Assembly (NCBI GenBank): GCA_030834095.1
Contig: JAURGA010000001.1
Coordinates: forward strand, 40,018-104,017
Length of the DNA stretch: 64,000 nucleotides
Direction: 5' to 3'
Source: Candidatus Nanopelagicales bacterium
Lineage (GTDB): Bacteria; Actinomycetota; Actinomycetes; Nanopelagicales; Nanopelagicaceae
Shown here: piece by piece, positions 31,424 to 42,061 of the stretch
How the letters are laid out: every line of letters begins with the position of its first letter
How positions within the stretch are numbered: position 1 is the first letter of the stretch
Translations under genes and position numbers: made by a program
The notes under the pieces: model-generated
The model's input: only the letters and a program-made list of their open reading frames with translations
What the model was told of the DNA's origin: nothing
The model's database searches: none

Positions 31424-32865
31424 TATTTTTCGCCCTTCAAATAGCCACTTAGGCCATGCCGTCCACCTTCGCGGCCCCAACCAGATTCCTTATAGCCACC
31501 GAATGGGCTAGCAGGATCAAATTTATTAAATGTATTTGACCAGATTACGCCAGCTCGAAGTTGCTTCGCGGCCCAGAGAATTCGTGAACCTTTATCGCTC
31601 CAGATTCCTGCTGATAGTCCGAAAGGAGTGTTATTCGCTTTATCGATTGCTTCTTGTGGAGTACGGAAAGTAAGAACAGATAGAACCGGCCCAAATATCT
31701 CTTCGCGCGCAATTCGATGTGATTGTGAAACCCCAGTAAAGATTGTTGGGGGATACCAGAAACCAGTTGTCGGAAGTGAGCAATTTGGACTCCAACGCTG
31801 CGAGCCTTCAATGTCACCTGAATCAGCAAGCTCTTTAATCCTAGAGAGTTGTTCTGAACTATTGATTGCACCCAGATCAGTGTTCTTATCCATTGGATTA
31901 CCAATCCGAATTAAATTAATTCGGTTCTTGAGTTTCTCTAGGAGTTCATCCTGGATGTTCTCTTGAACTAATAACCTTGATCCAGCACAGCAAACATGTC
32001 CCTGATTAAAGAAAATTCCATTAACTATGCCTTCAACCGCTTCGTCAATCGCGGCATCTTCAAAAACTATGTTCGCACCCTTGCCGCCAAGTTCAAGGGT
32101 TGCACTCTTCTTGGTTCCAGCAATCGCTTTAGCAATCGCCTTTCCAACACTTGTTGAACCAGTAAAGGCAACTTTATCTACCCCTGGATGATTGACTAGA
32201 TGAGAGCCAGTAGCGCCATCGCCGGTAATTATGTTGACAACACCTGCTGGCAATCCTGCTTGTTGGCAAACTTCTGCAAACAAGAGCGCGGTAAGTGGTG
32301 TTGTCTCTGCCGGCTTTAATACAACTGTGTTGCCAGTTGCAAGTGCTGGTGCAATTTTCCAGGCCAACATCAGCATCGGGAAATTCCATGGAATTATCTG
32401 AGCAGCGACACCATAAGGTTTTGGATTTGAACCAACGCCCGCGTATGAAAGTTTGTCAGCCCAGCCAGCATGGTAAAAGAAATGAGCAGCAGCAAGTGGG
32501 ATATCAGTATCTCTAGTCTCCCGAATTGGTTTTCCATTATCTAAAGTTTCAAGGACAGCGAATTCCCGGGATCGCTCTTGCAAGATTCGGGCAATTCTAA
32601 AGAGATACTTTCCACGTTCAGATGCAGGCATTTTTGACCAAGTTTTTGTAAAAGCGTTGCGGGCAGCTGTTACAGCTAGGTTTACATCAGCAAGTTCGGC
32701 ATAAGCAATTTTTGCCAATACTTCTTCGGTTGCTGGATTAACGGTTGTGAATGTTTTGCCAACCTTTGGTGCAACAAATTTTCCATTTATAAACAGCCCA
32801 TAATGGCTCTTAATATCTACAAGCGCGGCCGATTCTGGCGCTGGTGCGTATTCAAACTTTTCCAT
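31423..32865 (-). CDS. Aldehyde dehydrogenase
   Basis: The 480-residue enzyme has the expected ALDH elements: IPWNFPMLMLAWKIAPALATGN, FTGSTSVGKAI, LELGGKGANIV with the catalytic Glu, FFNQGHVCCAGSRL with the catalytic Cys, and EEIFGPVLSV. It oxidises an aldehyde with NAD(P)+. Between deoC and the short ALDH, its natural substrate may be acetaldehyde released from deoxyribose-5-phosphate; this is an inference. Confidence 0.93.
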   Translation of the reverse strand: MEKFEYAPAPESAALVDIKSHYGLFINGKFVAPKVGKTFTTVNPATEEVLAKIAYAELADVNLAVTAARNAFTKTWSKMPASERGKYLFRIARILQERSREFAVLETLDNGKPIRETRDTDIPLAAAHFFYHAGWADKLSYAGVGSNPKPYGVAAQIIPWNFPMLMLAWKIAPALATGNTVVLKPAETTPLTALLFAEVCQQAGLPAGVVNIITGDGATGSHLVNHPGVDKVAFTGSTSVGKAIAKAIAGTKKSATLELGGKGANIVFEDAAIDEAVEGIVNGIFFNQGHVCCAGSRLLVQENIQDELLEKLKNRINLIRIGNPMDKNTDLGAINSSEQLSRIKELADSGDIEGSQRWSPNCSLPTTGFWYPPTIFTGVSQSHRIAREEIFGPVLSVLTFRTPQEAIDKANNTPFGLSAGIWSDKGSRILWAAKQLRAGVIWSNTFNKFDPASPFGGYKESGWGREGGRHGLSGYLKGEK

Positions 32866-32881
32866 TACTTATTCACTCTCA

Positions 32882-33829
32882 TCAATCTAGCGTCACGTAG
32901 TTTGGGCTAGCGTAATACCCATCACGCATTTTCATGCGCTGCATGAGCAAATCATTTAGAAGCGCACTTGCTCCGATTCTAAATAGCGAAGGATCAAGCC
33001 ACTTTGGACCAGCTATTTCATTCACCAAGACCAATTGCTTGATTGCATCTTTAGTATTTCGAATTCCGCCAGCTGGCTTTACCCCAATTCGGGTGCCAGT
33101 CATCTTGTAATAATCTCTTACCGCTTCAAGCATTACATATACGACGGGTGCTGTGGCAGCGGGTGCAACTTTTCCGGTGCTGGTCTTAATAAAATCGGCG
33201 CCAGCAAGCATTGCCAGATAGGACGCCATTCTTACATTATCTAAGGTAACAAGTTCGCCAGTCTCTAAAATAACTTTTAGATGGATATCACTTCCGCAAA
33301 CCTCTTTAATAGTTCTGATTTGATCAAAGACATATCCCAACTTACCTGCCAAGAAAGCGCCGCGATCAATGACCATATCGATTTCTGTTGCGCCATTTGC
33401 AATCGCATCTCGCGTATCTTGAATCTTGACTTCAATACTTGCTCGCCCAGATGGGAACGCGGTCGAGACTGCTGCGACTGGAATATTCTTACCGCCGCCA
33501 GCATCAAGCGCCTGGCGAGCAATTTTCACCATGTCGTTGTAAACGCAGATTGCACCAACAGATGGAACGGTTAAATCAGTTGGGTCCGGATAAACACCTT
33601 TTGCACAGAGCGCTCTTACTTTTCCTGGAGTATCCGCGCCTTCGAGGGTAGTTAGATCCACCATTCGAATTGCTAAATCTATTGCCCAATTTTTGCTTGA
33701 AGTCTTGATGCTTCGAGTGGCGAGCATCTCTACTCGGGCTTTTGCACCAACTTCATCAACAGCAGAGAGCGTATTTAGGAATTTCTTTAACGAAGCTTCG
33801 CTGTTATCTGCCAGTAGCGTTGAATTCAC
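32882..33829 (-). CDS. deoC: Deoxyribose-phosphate aldolase
   Basis: The 315-residue TIM-barrel enzyme splits 2-deoxyribose-5-phosphate to acetaldehyde and glyceraldehyde-3-phosphate. The Schiff-base lysine is in DFIKTSTGKVAP and the second lysine in IGVKPAGGIRN; EIDMVIDRG and KVILETGEL complete the barrel. The length is that of the longer DeoC class. It starts with GTG; TAGATT lies exactly six bases upstream (leaderless). First gene of the deoxyribose operon. Confidence 0.95.
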   Translation of the reverse strand: MNSTLLADNSEASLKKFLNTLSAVDEVGAKARVEMLATRSIKTSSKNWAIDLAIRMVDLTTLEGADTPGKVRALCAKGVYPDPTDLTVPSVGAICVYNDMVKIARQALDAGGGKNIPVAAVSTAFPSGRASIEVKIQDTRDAIANGATEIDMVIDRGAFLAGKLGYVFDQIRTIKEVCGSDIHLKVILETGELVTLDNVRMASYLAMLAGADFIKTSTGKVAPAATAPVVYVMLEAVRDYYKMTGTRIGVKPAGGIRNTKDAIKQLVLVNEIAGPKWLDPSLFRIGASALLNDLLMQRMKMRDGYYASPNYVTLD

Positions 33830-33835
33830 GCCACA

Positions 33836-33841
33836 AATCTA
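33836..33841 (-). promoter_or_regulatory. -10 element of a leaderless deoC promoter
   Basis: On the minus strand TAGATT lies exactly six bases before the GTG at 33829. Confidence 0.5.
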
Positions 33842-33868
33842 GCACTTAGTAATTAGCCTGCTATCTAT

Positions 33869-35584
33869 TTAATCTTCAATTAAACATAAGGTCGCACCGC
33901 TGGCAACAGTCTGGCCGACATTTACTTGCAACTTTGCGATGGTTCCGGCCTTATGTGCAATAAGTGGCTGCTCCATCTTCATTGCTTCTAGAACGACTAT
34001 TAAATCCCCAACTTCGACGCGGTCACCGTTGGATTTAACAATTTTTACAACGGTGCCTTGCATCGGGCTTTCAAGTGAATCACCAGCAAGTGCGGTGATT
34101 GCATTGCTTTTAACACGATGTCGCTTCTGGATTGGCTCTGGGGTGTGAAGTAAAACTTCGAATCTGTGCCCATCAACTTCGGCAATTATCTTCTGAGATG
34201 CAGCCTTGGAATCAGCAGTTCCTTGCTTGAAGGAGAATGGTGGAATCTCATTTTTGAACTCATTTTCGATATAACTTGTGTAAACCTTAAAATCTTTATT
34301 GAAGTTTGGATCATCAACAATTGCGCGGTGAAAAGGTAGCGCGGTTGCCAATCCGCCAATATCAAATTCGCGAAGTGCGCGACGTGCTCGTTCTATCGCT
34401 TCTTCGCGAGTAGCAGCTGTCACAATTAACTTTGCTAGAAGTGAATCAAAGTGTGAGCCGATTGTGTGGCCGTGGTCGAAGCCAGCATCAATTCGGACTC
34501 CGGGACCTGATGGAACTTCCCACTTGGTAATTGTTCCTAGTGATGGAAGGAAGCCCTTACCGGGATCTTCGCCATTGATTCTAAATTCGATACTGTGCCC
34601 GCGGACTATTGGATCAACTGGATTAATACTCTGACCATCTGCAATTCTGAATTGTTCGCGAACTAGATCTAGTCCTGTTACTTCTTCACTGACCGGGTGT
34701 TCTACCTGAAGTCGGGTATTTACTTCAAGGAACGAGATTGTTCCATCCGAACCAATTAAGAACTCACATGTTCCGGCGCCGATGTATCCAGCATTCTTCA
34801 TAATTGCTTTACTTGAAGAGTAAAGCTGATCTATCTGTCCTTGCGTCAAAAATGGCGCAGGAGCTTCTTCGACTAATTTTTGATGGCGGCGTTGTAGCGA
34901 ACAATCACGAGTGCTTACTACGATCGCATTTCCCTTTGCGTCAATCAATACTTGAGTTTCGACGTGACGTGGTTTATCTAAATAGCGTTCAACGAAACAT
35001 TCACCACGGCCAAAACCGGTTATAGCTTCACGAACTGCAGATGCAAATAACTCTGGAATTTCTTCAATCGTATGAGCAACTTTTAACCCACGGCCACCGC
35101 CACCATGCGCCGCCTTTATTGCAACCGGAAGCCCATGTTCTTTAGCAAAGGCAATGATTTCTTCAGGCGAATCAACTGGATCAACTGTTCCGGCAACTAG
35201 AGGGGCACCTACTTCAGCGGCAATTTTTCTAGCTGAAACTTTATCGCCAAGAAGTCGAATTGCATTTGGTGGGGGACCAATCCAGATTAAATCTGCAGCG
35301 ATAACTAGATCAGCGAAGTCGGCATTCTCGGATAAGAAACCATAGCCAGGATGCACGGCATCGGCGCCAGATTTCTTTGCAATCTCAATAATCTTCTTCT
35401 GATCCAAATAAGTTTCAGCGGCCGATAAACCATTTAAAGCATAAGCCTCATCAGCAGTTGCGACATGAAGTGAGGTGCGATCTTCATCTGAATAGATTGC
35501 GATTGATTTGATTCCGTGATCACGGGCAGCTCGGGCCACACGGACTGCAATCTCACCGCGGTTCGCGATTAAAACAGCTTTCAT
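33869..35584 (-). CDS. accA: Acyl-CoA carboxylase alpha subunit (biotin carboxylase + BCCP)
   Basis: The 571-residue biotinylated protein has a biotin carboxylase domain to about residue 450 ([63 protein letters not shown]) and a C-terminal biotin carrier domain with EAMKM, whose Lys is biotinylated. It carboxylates biotin for acetyl- and/or propionyl-CoA carboxylation with AccD and AccE. The ATG at 35584 overlaps the maf stop (ATGA). It corresponds to AccA3-type subunits of actinobacteria; substrate range is not predictable from this subunit. Confidence 0.94.
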   Translation of the reverse strand: MKAVLIANRGEIAVRVARAARDHGIKSIAIYSDEDRTSLHVATADEAYALNGLSAAETYLDQKKIIEIAKKSGADAVHPGYGFLSENADFADLVIAADLIWIGPPPNAIRLLGDKVSARKIAAEVGAPLVAGTVDPVDSPEEIIAFAKEHGLPVAIKAAHGGGGRGLKVAHTIEEIPELFASAVREAITGFGRGECFVERYLDKPRHVETQVLIDAKGNAIVVSTRDCSLQRRHQKLVEEAPAPFLTQGQIDQLYSSSKAIMKNAGYIGAGTCEFLIGSDGTISFLEVNTRLQVEHPVSEEVTGLDLVREQFRIADGQSINPVDPIVRGHSIEFRINGEDPGKGFLPSLGTITKWEVPSGPGVRIDAGFDHGHTIGSHFDSLLAKLIVTAATREEAIERARRALREFDIGGLATALPFHRAIVDDPNFNKDFKVYTSYIENEFKNEIPPFSFKQGTADSKAASQKIIAEVDGHRFEVLLHTPEPIQKRHRVKSNAITALAGDSLESPMQGTVVKIVKSNGDRVEVGDLIVVLEAMKMEQPLIAHKAGTIAKLQVNVGQTVASGATLCLIED

Positions 35585-36201
35585 GCGCTCACCGCCGATT
35601 TTGCAATTGAATTCCAAGATAAGCCCAGCGAGTTAACAACGCGACGAAGTAATGGAAGAGAGAGCCCAATAATTCCTGACGGATCGCCTTCGATTCTTAT
35701 AATGAATGGCGCGCTCAAACCATCGAGAGTAAATCCACCCGCAACATTTAGTGGCTCACCTGATGCAACATATTCAGCAATCTCGGCATCAGTCATATCA
35801 GCAAAGAAGACTTTGGATGTTGAAACATCACTGATCTCGATACCTTGTTTAGTATCGATAATGCAGTGACCGGTGTGCAGAAGTCCGAAATTGCCACGCA
35901 ACTCTTTGCAACGTGCAGTCGCGAGCTCTGGTGTTAAAGGTTTGCCAAGTGATTTACCCTGAAATTCAAAGGTGGAATCGCAACCAATTATTAAATGTTC
36001 GCTGCCAACCTGAGATTTGATGGTGTGGGCCTTAAGTATTGCGAGTGCAATAACCATCTCTCTTGGCGCAAGTGAGGTTAGCTTTGGATCTTCTTCGTCG
36101 ACCCCACTTACAATTACTTGGGCCGAGATCCCGCAAGATTCTAATAATCTTCTGCGCGATGGCGAAGACGATGCCAGAACAACACTTCTTGAATCTGACA
36201 T
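35581..36201 (-). CDS. maf: Maf-family nucleotide pyrophosphatase
   Basis: The 206-residue protein has the Maf signature [32 protein letters not shown] and GGFTLDG. Maf proteins hydrolyse non-canonical or modified NTPs to limit misincorporation. The ATG at 36201 overlaps the accE stop (TAATG); an upstream ATG at 36219 lies inside accE. The accD-accE-maf-accA order matches the M. tuberculosis Rv3280-Rv3285 region, minus sseA. Confidence 0.93.
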   Translation of the reverse strand: MSDSRSVVLASSSPSRRRLLESCGISAQVIVSGVDEEDPKLTSLAPREMVIALAILKAHTIKSQVGSEHLIIGCDSTFEFQGKSLGKPLTPELATARCKELRGNFGLLHTGHCIIDTKQGIEISDVSTSKVFFADMTDAEIAEYVASGEPLNVAGGFTLDGLSAPFIIRIEGDPSGIIGLSLPLLRRVVNSLGLSWNSIAKSAVSA

Positions 36202-36368
36202 TAGAAGCTCTGCCCCCACTTGCGTGGCAATGGTTGGCGAATCTGCGATTTACGCCAGAGGCTAGCTGTATCTACCTTCTTTATAACTGGAGTTGGCAGA
36301 GCTTTCTCTAGAGCAGCAAGTTCTTTATCGGTTGCAGTTCCGTTTAGAATCGTAAATTTCTTATTCAT
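36201..36368 (-). CDS. accE: Acyl-CoA carboxylase epsilon subunit (AccE)
   Basis: A 55-residue protein starting NKKFTILNGTATDKELAAL and ending SLWRKSQIRQPLPRKWGQSF, which fits the epsilon subunit: a short beta strand, a helix with TxxELAAL, and a basic Trp-containing tail. It bridges the alpha and beta subunits in actinobacterial acyl-CoA carboxylases. Its start overlaps the accD stop and its stop overlaps the maf start (both TAATG). It is short and easily missed. Confidence 0.85.
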   Translation of the reverse strand: MNKKFTILNGTATDKELAALEKALPTPVIKKVDTASLWRKSQIRQPLPRKWGQSF

Positions 36369-37939
36369 TAAAGTGGAATATTTCCGTGCTTCCGAGGAGG
36401 AAGTGCTACTCGCTTATTTCGAAGCGCATTGAGCGCCTTAACAATTTGATGTCTAGTTTCTTGTGGCTCGATTACGGCATCGATAAATCCACGATCTGCT
36501 GCGATGTATGGATTGAGCAAAGTCTCTTCATAATCTTCAATAAGTTCTTTTCGCTTAGCTTCAGTATCTTTAGCATCTGCAAGCTCTTTACGGTGAAGAA
36601 TGTTTACAGCCCCTTGTGCACCCATAACTGCAATCTGCGCAGTCGGCCAGGCCAGGTTTACATCTGCTCCAAGATGCTTTGATCCCATAACAATGTAGGC
36701 GCCACCATATGCTTTTCGAGTAATTACTGTAATTAATGGGACAGTCGCTTCACCATATGCATAAAGCAGTTTTGCACCACGGCGAATGATGCCGTTCCAC
36801 TCTTGCTCGGTGCCCGGCAAGAAACCTGGGACATCGACTAGAGTAATAACTGGAATTCCAAAGGCATCACAAGTGCGGACAAAGCGCGCGGCTTTCTCGC
36901 TTGCTGCAATATCTAGAGTTCCGGCCAGCGCTTGTGGCTGATTGGAAATGATCCCAACTGAATGACCTTCGACTCGGCCAAAACCAACCAGAATATTTGG
37001 CGCATATAGCGTGTGCACTTCCAAGAAATCAGCTTCATCTAAAATTGCTTCGACGAGAACCTTCATGTCATAAGGCTTATTTGGATTATCTGGAATCAAT
37101 GAATCAAGTGCGCGATCGGATGGTGAAACATCTTTACTCTCGGTCGCAGCCAATACAGGTGATTCATCCATATTGTTACTTGGCAAATAGGAGAGAAGTG
37201 CCTTTACATAATCAATTGCATCGTCTTCGCTATCGGCAAGGTAATGTGAATTTCCAGTTTTTGTATTGTGAGTTCTTGCGCCACCAAGTTCTTCCATCTC
37301 AACTTCTTCGCCAGTCACAGTTTTAATCACATCTGGACCAGTAATAAACATTTGAGAGGTTTCATTAACCATAATTACAAAGTCGGTTATCGCTGGTGAA
37401 TAAACTGCGCCGCCAGCTGTAGGCCCCATGATTAGGGAAATTTGCGGGATAACGCCAGAAGCACGAACATTTCGCTTAAAGATTTCGCCATATTGGCTTA
37501 AAGATGCAACGCCTTCCTGGATTCGAGCGCCACCAGAATCGTTGATTCCAACAATCGGAATTCCACTTTTAAGTGCAAACTCCATGACTTTTACAATCTT
37601 TTCACCAACGACTTCACCAAGGCTTCCGCCAAAAGTTAAGAAATCTTGCGAGTAAATCGCGATCGCGCGACCATCAACAGTTGCATGTCCAGTTACAACA
37701 CCATCTCCGTAAATTCGATTCTTATCCATACCAAAATTTGAAGAGCGGTGACGAGAGAACGCATCCATCTCGACAAAAGAACCTGGATCTACGAGGCGGG
37801 CAATCCGCTCGCGAGCGGTTAACTTTCCTTGGGCATGACGCTTCTCGATTGCCTCTGGCGTTCCATTTGTCTCCGCTTGTAAACGACGTCTACGAAGATC
37901 AGCAATCTTTCCGGCTGTAGTGCGAATATCATCGGTCAC
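36368..37939 (-). CDS. accD: Acyl-CoA carboxylase beta subunit (carboxyltransferase)
   Basis: The 523-residue PccB-type carboxyltransferase has N- and C-lobe crotonase folds: [75 protein letters not shown] and [16 protein letters not shown]. It transfers CO2 from biotin to acetyl- or propionyl-CoA. The GTG start is preceded exactly six bases upstream by TAATCT. It is divergent from birA, whose product attaches biotin to AccA. Confidence 0.95.
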   Translation of the reverse strand: MTDDIRTTAGKIADLRRRRLQAETNGTPEAIEKRHAQGKLTARERIARLVDPGSFVEMDAFSRHRSSNFGMDKNRIYGDGVVTGHATVDGRAIAIYSQDFLTFGGSLGEVVGEKIVKVMEFALKSGIPIVGINDSGGARIQEGVASLSQYGEIFKRNVRASGVIPQISLIMGPTAGGAVYSPAITDFVIMVNETSQMFITGPDVIKTVTGEEVEMEELGGARTHNTKTGNSHYLADSEDDAIDYVKALLSYLPSNNMDESPVLAATESKDVSPSDRALDSLIPDNPNKPYDMKVLVEAILDEADFLEVHTLYAPNILVGFGRVEGHSVGIISNQPQALAGTLDIAASEKAARFVRTCDAFGIPVITLVDVPGFLPGTEQEWNGIIRRGAKLLYAYGEATVPLITVITRKAYGGAYIVMGSKHLGADVNLAWPTAQIAVMGAQGAVNILHRKELADAKDTEAKRKELIEDYEETLLNPYIAADRGFIDAVIEPQETRHQIVKALNALRNKRVALPPRKHGNIPL

Positions 37940-37945
37940 GGTCGT

Positions 37946-37951
37946 AGATTA
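37946..37951 (-). promoter_or_regulatory. -10 element of a leaderless accD promoter
   Basis: On the minus strand TAATCT lies exactly six bases before the GTG at 37939. Confidence 0.5.
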
Positions 37952-37988
37952 CTAGTTCTCATCAGTTATTCCTACAAAGTAATATGAA

Positions 37989-38762
37989 ATGAGTCAGCAA
38001 GTGAAGCCAGAATTATTGAGCGCCGATTCAATTACAGGCGCAGTGAAGAGCAGTTACTGGCGAGTATCAGTTGTAGACGAGATTGATTCAACACAGAATT
38101 ATTTACGCACCAGTAATCCAAAACCTGGAGATTTAATTACTGCCGAGTATCAAAGTGCTGGACGAGGTCGCCTTGATCGTAAATTTGATGCAGAGAAATC
38201 GAGCGCACTTCTTTTTTCTTTTTATCTTGAACCAGAAATTAAAGTAGAAAGCCTTGGTTATTTAACCCTGCTTGTTGGGGCTAGTGTGACTGCTACTTTA
38301 AACGAAGTTACAAATTCAAATAAATTTAAATGTAAGTGGCCAAATGATATTTTGTTCGGCAATCTCAAAGTTGCGGGATTACTTGCTGAAAAAACAAAGA
38401 GTGGAGTAATTGTTGGAATTGGAATAAATGTTTCAACCGTAAAGAACGAACTTCCAGTTGCTCATGCAACATCAATATTTCTTGCAACTAATGCCCGCCT
38501 TGATCGAAATATTTTGCTTGCCCAGATCTTGAATAACTTAGAAAAGGATTTACTTTCTTGGCAGAATGGGGAGGACCTGACCTCAAAATACCGAGAACTG
38601 AGTGCAACTATCGGAAGAGAGGTTCGAATTGAGCGGCCAGATGGTTCGAAAATTGAGGCAACAGCTGTAGATATTGATGAGACAGGAAGCCTTCACCTCG
38701 ATAATGGTCAACTTATAACGGTTGGAGATGTTGTTCATCTGGACAGTAAACTTTCGCAGTGA
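37989..38762 (+). CDS. birA: Biotin-[acetyl-CoA-carboxylase] ligase (no DNA-binding domain)
   Basis: The 257-residue enzyme makes biotinyl-AMP and attaches biotin to the BCCP lysine. It has EIDSTQNYLR, the biotin/ATP loop SAGRGRLDR, KCKWPNDIL, GLLAEKT and VGIGINV. The N-terminal winged helix of E. coli BirA is absent, so it is a ligase only and not the biotin repressor. It overlaps purK by four bases (GTGA). Confidence 0.94.
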   Translation: MSQQVKPELLSADSITGAVKSSYWRVSVVDEIDSTQNYLRTSNPKPGDLITAEYQSAGRGRLDRKFDAEKSSALLFSFYLEPEIKVESLGYLTLLVGASVTATLNEVTNSNKFKCKWPNDILFGNLKVAGLLAEKTKSGVIVGIGINVSTVKNELPVAHATSIFLATNARLDRNILLAQILNNLEKDLLSWQNGEDLTSKYRELSATIGREVRIERPDGSKIEATAVDIDETGSLHLDNGQLITVGDVVHLDSKLSQ

Positions 38763-39871
38763 GCTTTCCACGAGTCGGAGTAATTGGCGCCGGCCAACTT
38801 GCCCGGATGATGGCAGTCCCAGCAAGCGATCTAGGAATAGATTTCAAAGTATTCGCTGCAATTCCAAATGACTCTGCTGCTCAGGTTTCACATTTTGTTC
38901 TGGGTGACTATACAAAGATCGATGCAGTCCTTGAATTCGCAAAGAGCTGTGATGTTCTGACCTTCGAACACGAGCTAGTCCCGCAAAGTGTTATCAAAGC
39001 GGTGGAGGCAGCTGGCATAAAGGTCTATCCACAATCGGAATCATTTACTTATTCGCAAGACAAGTTAGAAATGCGTATGAAGATAGCCGAATTGAATTTG
39101 CCCAATCCAAAATGGCAGAAATACCAAGGCGAAGGCTGCGAGATAGGTTTTCCATTGATAGCTAAATTACCCTCGGGTGGATATGACGGTCGGGGCGTAT
39201 TCCAAATAGATTCTGAAGCACAATTACAGGAGCTACATACAAAAGCTGGCACTTTGTTGCTCGAAGAGAAATTGAATTTTGATTATGAAATCTCAGTTAT
39301 GGTTGCCAGATCTCCACATGATCAAGCAGCAACTTGGCCGGCAACGCTAACGATTCAGAGCGATGGAATCTGCACTTCGACAGTTACGCCCGTTCCTGAA
39401 ATATCTGATGCTCTTGCAAATAAAGTTCAAGCTGCTGCACTAGAGATAGCATCCGGAATCTCGCTAGTAGGTGTGATGGCGGTCGAGATGTTTATCATTG
39501 GTGAAGTTTTTTATATAAATGAACTTGCACTTCGCCCACATAACTCGGGGCACTGGAGTATTGAAGGATCAGAAACTAGTCAGTTCGAACAGCATCTTCG
39601 TGCAATCTTAGATTTACCTCTTGGCAGCACAGCACTTCGAACCAAATTTACGGTTATGGGAAATGTGTTGGGTGGCGAAAAGAGCGACATGTATCGACCA
39701 TATCTTCACCTGATGGCACGAGCACCAAACCTTAAATTTCATCAATATGGCAAAGAGGTTAAGCCTGGACGAAAGATTGGCCACGTAACCATGTGTGGTG
39801 AAAATCTTCTACAATTGCAGCAAGAAGTTGCCCATGCCGTTGACTATATGAATGGAGTTATTGATGAGTGA
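38759..39871 (+). CDS. purK: N5-carboxyaminoimidazole ribonucleotide synthase PurK
   Basis: The 370-residue ATP-grasp enzyme makes N5-CAIR from AIR, ATP and bicarbonate. It has [34 protein letters not shown] and [17 protein letters not shown] start overlapping birA. It overlaps purE by eight bases; the product passes directly to PurE. Confidence 0.96.
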   Translation: MSFPRVGVIGAGQLARMMAVPASDLGIDFKVFAAIPNDSAAQVSHFVLGDYTKIDAVLEFAKSCDVLTFEHELVPQSVIKAVEAAGIKVYPQSESFTYSQDKLEMRMKIAELNLPNPKWQKYQGEGCEIGFPLIAKLPSGGYDGRGVFQIDSEAQLQELHTKAGTLLLEEKLNFDYEISVMVARSPHDQAATWPATLTIQSDGICTSTVTPVPEISDALANKVQAAALEIASGISLVGVMAVEMFIIGEVFYINELALRPHNSGHWSIEGSETSQFEQHLRAILDLPLGSTALRTKFTVMGNVLGGEKSDMYRPYLHLMARAPNLKFHQYGKEVKPGRKIGHVTMCGENLLQLQQEVAHAVDYMNGVIDE

Positions 39872-40370
39872 TGTAGCAATAATCATGGGTTCAGATTCTG
39901 ATTGGCCAATCATGGAAGATGCCGCAAAAGTTTTAGATTCACTTGGTATCACTTATTCAGCAGATGTTGTTTCTGCTCACCGCATGCCCCTTGAAATGGT
40001 CGAATTTGCGCAGAGCGCAAAAGCAAAAGGTTACAAAGTAATAATTGCAGGAGCCGGTGGCTCCGCGCACTTGCCAGGAATGGTTGCATCACTAACGCCA
40101 CTTCCAGTAATTGGAGTTCCAGTAGCACTTAAGAATTTAGATGGAATGGATTCATTACTTTCAATCGTTCAAATGCCAGCAGGAATTCCGGTTGCAACCG
40201 TTGGCGTTGGAAATGCAAAGAATGCTGGTCTGCTTGCGGCAAGAATTCTTGGAGTAAGCGATGAGGAAATTTCAAAGAAAGTCAGTGGAGAACTTGCAAA
40301 GATAAACACCGAAGCTAAAGAAAAAGGTGCAAACTTAACGAGCAAACGCAACCATAAAACTGGGTTTTAG
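39864..40370 (+). CDS. purE: N5-carboxyaminoimidazole ribonucleotide mutase PurE
   Basis: The 168-residue protein converts N5-CAIR to CAIR. It has [20 protein letters not shown] with the catalytic His, [12 protein letters not shown] and [14 protein letters not shown]. The ATG at 39864 is chosen because GGAG lies at 39855-39858; the next upstream ATG (39852) has no ribosome-binding site. About ten residues at the C terminus are basic and extend beyond the core fold. Confidence 0.96.
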   Translation: MSDVAIIMGSDSDWPIMEDAAKVLDSLGITYSADVVSAHRMPLEMVEFAQSAKAKGYKVIIAGAGGSAHLPGMVASLTPLPVIGVPVALKNLDGMDSLLSIVQMPAGIPVATVGVGNAKNAGLLAARILGVSDEEISKKVSGELAKINTEAKEKGANLTSKRNHKTGF

Positions 40371-40379
40371 TAGTCGTTA

Positions 40380-41615
40380 ATGAAAATTCTTTCACCAGAG
40401 TCACATCAGAGAAAAATTGTTAGAGTTCTTGGATTAGCCCAGGTTCTAAATGGAATTGGTGTAGCCGGAACAGTTGCTGCTGGTTCATTACTTGTCTCAT
40501 CAATAACTAAATCTGATGGCCTATCCGGTCTTGCACAAACTATTTCAGTTCTAGGAGCTGCCGTTATGGCGCTTCCGCTTGCTCGGCTTACTCAGAGTGG
40601 TGGGCGCAGACTTGCATTGACCTCTGGTTACTCCATCGGTGTAGTCGGTGCGGTGTTAGCAATTATTGGTGGCGCAAATCAGAATTTATTTTTTATGCTC
40701 CTGGGAGCTTTTATGGTTGGCGCGGCATCAGCATCGGGCTACCAAGCAAGATTTGCCGCAATTGATTTAGCAACACCAGAAAAGAGATCCAAAGATTTAT
40801 CTTTTGTGGTTTGGGGTTCAACGATTGGAGCTGTGACCGGGCCGAATTTAATGGAGCCATCTGGTGTATTTGCTGCAGCTTTAGGTCTTCCAAAACTAGT
40901 TGGGCCATATTTCATAGCTGCTTTTACTCTTGCGCTTTCAGTAGTTGTTATTCAATTATTCCTAAAGCCTGATCCCTTTCTAACTGCGAACAAGGTAGCG
41001 GCAGGGAGCTCTCTGCAAGAACAAAAATCTATGCGCTCGGCACTCAAACACATTCGAGAGTATCCGTTAGCGATTTTTGCAATTACTTCTGTAGCTATTG
41101 GGCATCTAGCGATGGTTTCAATAATGGTTATGACACCAGTGCATATGGCGCACTCCGACGCATCCCTACGAATAATTGGCTTTGTAATAAGTGTTCACGT
41201 TCTAGGAATGTATGCCTTCTCCCCAATAGTTGGTGCAATGAGTGACAAGTTCGGTCGAGTAAAAACTATTCAAGTTGGGATTTTAATTTTAATCGCATCC
41301 GCACTAATTTCTGCCCTGGCCCCACACCATGATTCATTCACACTAGGAATCGCATTATTTCTCCTTGGCCTTGGGTGGTCTTTTACGTTAATTGCGGGCT
41401 CAACACTTTTATCCGAAACTGTAAGTTTAGAAATGCGCCCATCAACGCAAGGCGCTAGTGATTTAGTTATGAACTTAATGGGTGCAGGAGGTGCCGCAAT
41501 TGGTGGTGTAATAATCGGATTCTTCTCATATGCTGTACTCTGTTATGCAACCGGATTGGTCGTTGTTGCTTTAGGAATTTGGTCTTTCAAACTTAAAACG
41601 CAAAAAGGCTCTTAA
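40380..41615 (+). CDS. Major facilitator superfamily transporter
   Basis: The 411-residue protein has about 12 membrane segments in two halves and a typical MFS loop (GAMSDKFGRVKT) between TM8 and TM9. Drug or metabolite efflux is plausible; the substrate cannot be told. Its stop overlaps the stop of the convergent CoA-binding gene by four bases. Confidence 0.82.
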   Translation: MKILSPESHQRKIVRVLGLAQVLNGIGVAGTVAAGSLLVSSITKSDGLSGLAQTISVLGAAVMALPLARLTQSGGRRLALTSGYSIGVVGAVLAIIGGANQNLFFMLLGAFMVGAASASGYQARFAAIDLATPEKRSKDLSFVVWGSTIGAVTGPNLMEPSGVFAAALGLPKLVGPYFIAAFTLALSVVVIQLFLKPDPFLTANKVAAGSSLQEQKSMRSALKHIREYPLAIFAITSVAIGHLAMVSIMVMTPVHMAHSDASLRIIGFVISVHVLGMYAFSPIVGAMSDKFGRVKTIQVGILILIASALISALAPHHDSFTLGIALFLLGLGWSFTLIAGSTLLSETVSLEMRPSTQGASDLVMNLMGAGGAAIGGVIIGFFSYAVLCYATGLVVVALGIWSFKLKTQKGS

Positions 41616-42061
41616 CCCTGTTTTTGGTATTCAATTGCGGGGCAGCGATCCATAACAGTCAATAAACCAGCAGCTTTTGCTCTATCAACCGCCTCCAGGT
41701 CAATAACATCTAATTGCAACCAGACCGCTTTTGCACCAATTGCAATGGCTTCATCTACAACTTTGCCAACTAGGTTGGAATTAACAAAGCAATCAACAAC
41801 ATCGATTTCAAATGGAATTTCTGAGAGTGTTTTGTAACCAACTTCGCCATGAACAGTCTCGGCACGAGGATAAACCGGAACAATCCGATGGCCTTTATTT
41901 TGCAAGAGCTTTGAAACTCCGAGCGCTGCACGCTCTGGATTATTCCCAAGCCCAACTACCGCCCAAGTCTTTAATCCAAGAATGGTTTTAATATCTTCTT
42001 CTTGGCTAATTTGCGCGCCCCAAAGCCCTAAATTTCCAACCAGCAGCAATCCAAGCTTCAC
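41612..42061 (-). CDS. CoA-binding domain protein (YccU-like)
   Basis: The 149-residue frame contains a CoA-binding Rossmann domain: KTWAVVGLGNNPERAALGVSKLL, the GHRIVPVYPR strand, DVVDCFVNS and AVWLQLDVID with a late CPAIEY. The family has no settled function. The ATG at 42061 lies 56 bases inside the 3' end of ugd, giving an N-terminal extension (KLGLLLVGNLGLWGAQ) not seen in homologues. The family core would start near ISQEED, where no ATG, GTG or TTG exists. The true start is uncertain. Confidence 0.75.
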   Translation of the reverse strand: MKLGLLLVGNLGLWGAQISQEEDIKTILGLKTWAVVGLGNNPERAALGVSKLLQNKGHRIVPVYPRAETVHGEVGYKTLSEIPFEIDVVDCFVNSNLVGKVVDEAIAIGAKAVWLQLDVIDLEAVDRAKAAGLLTVMDRCPAIEYQKQG

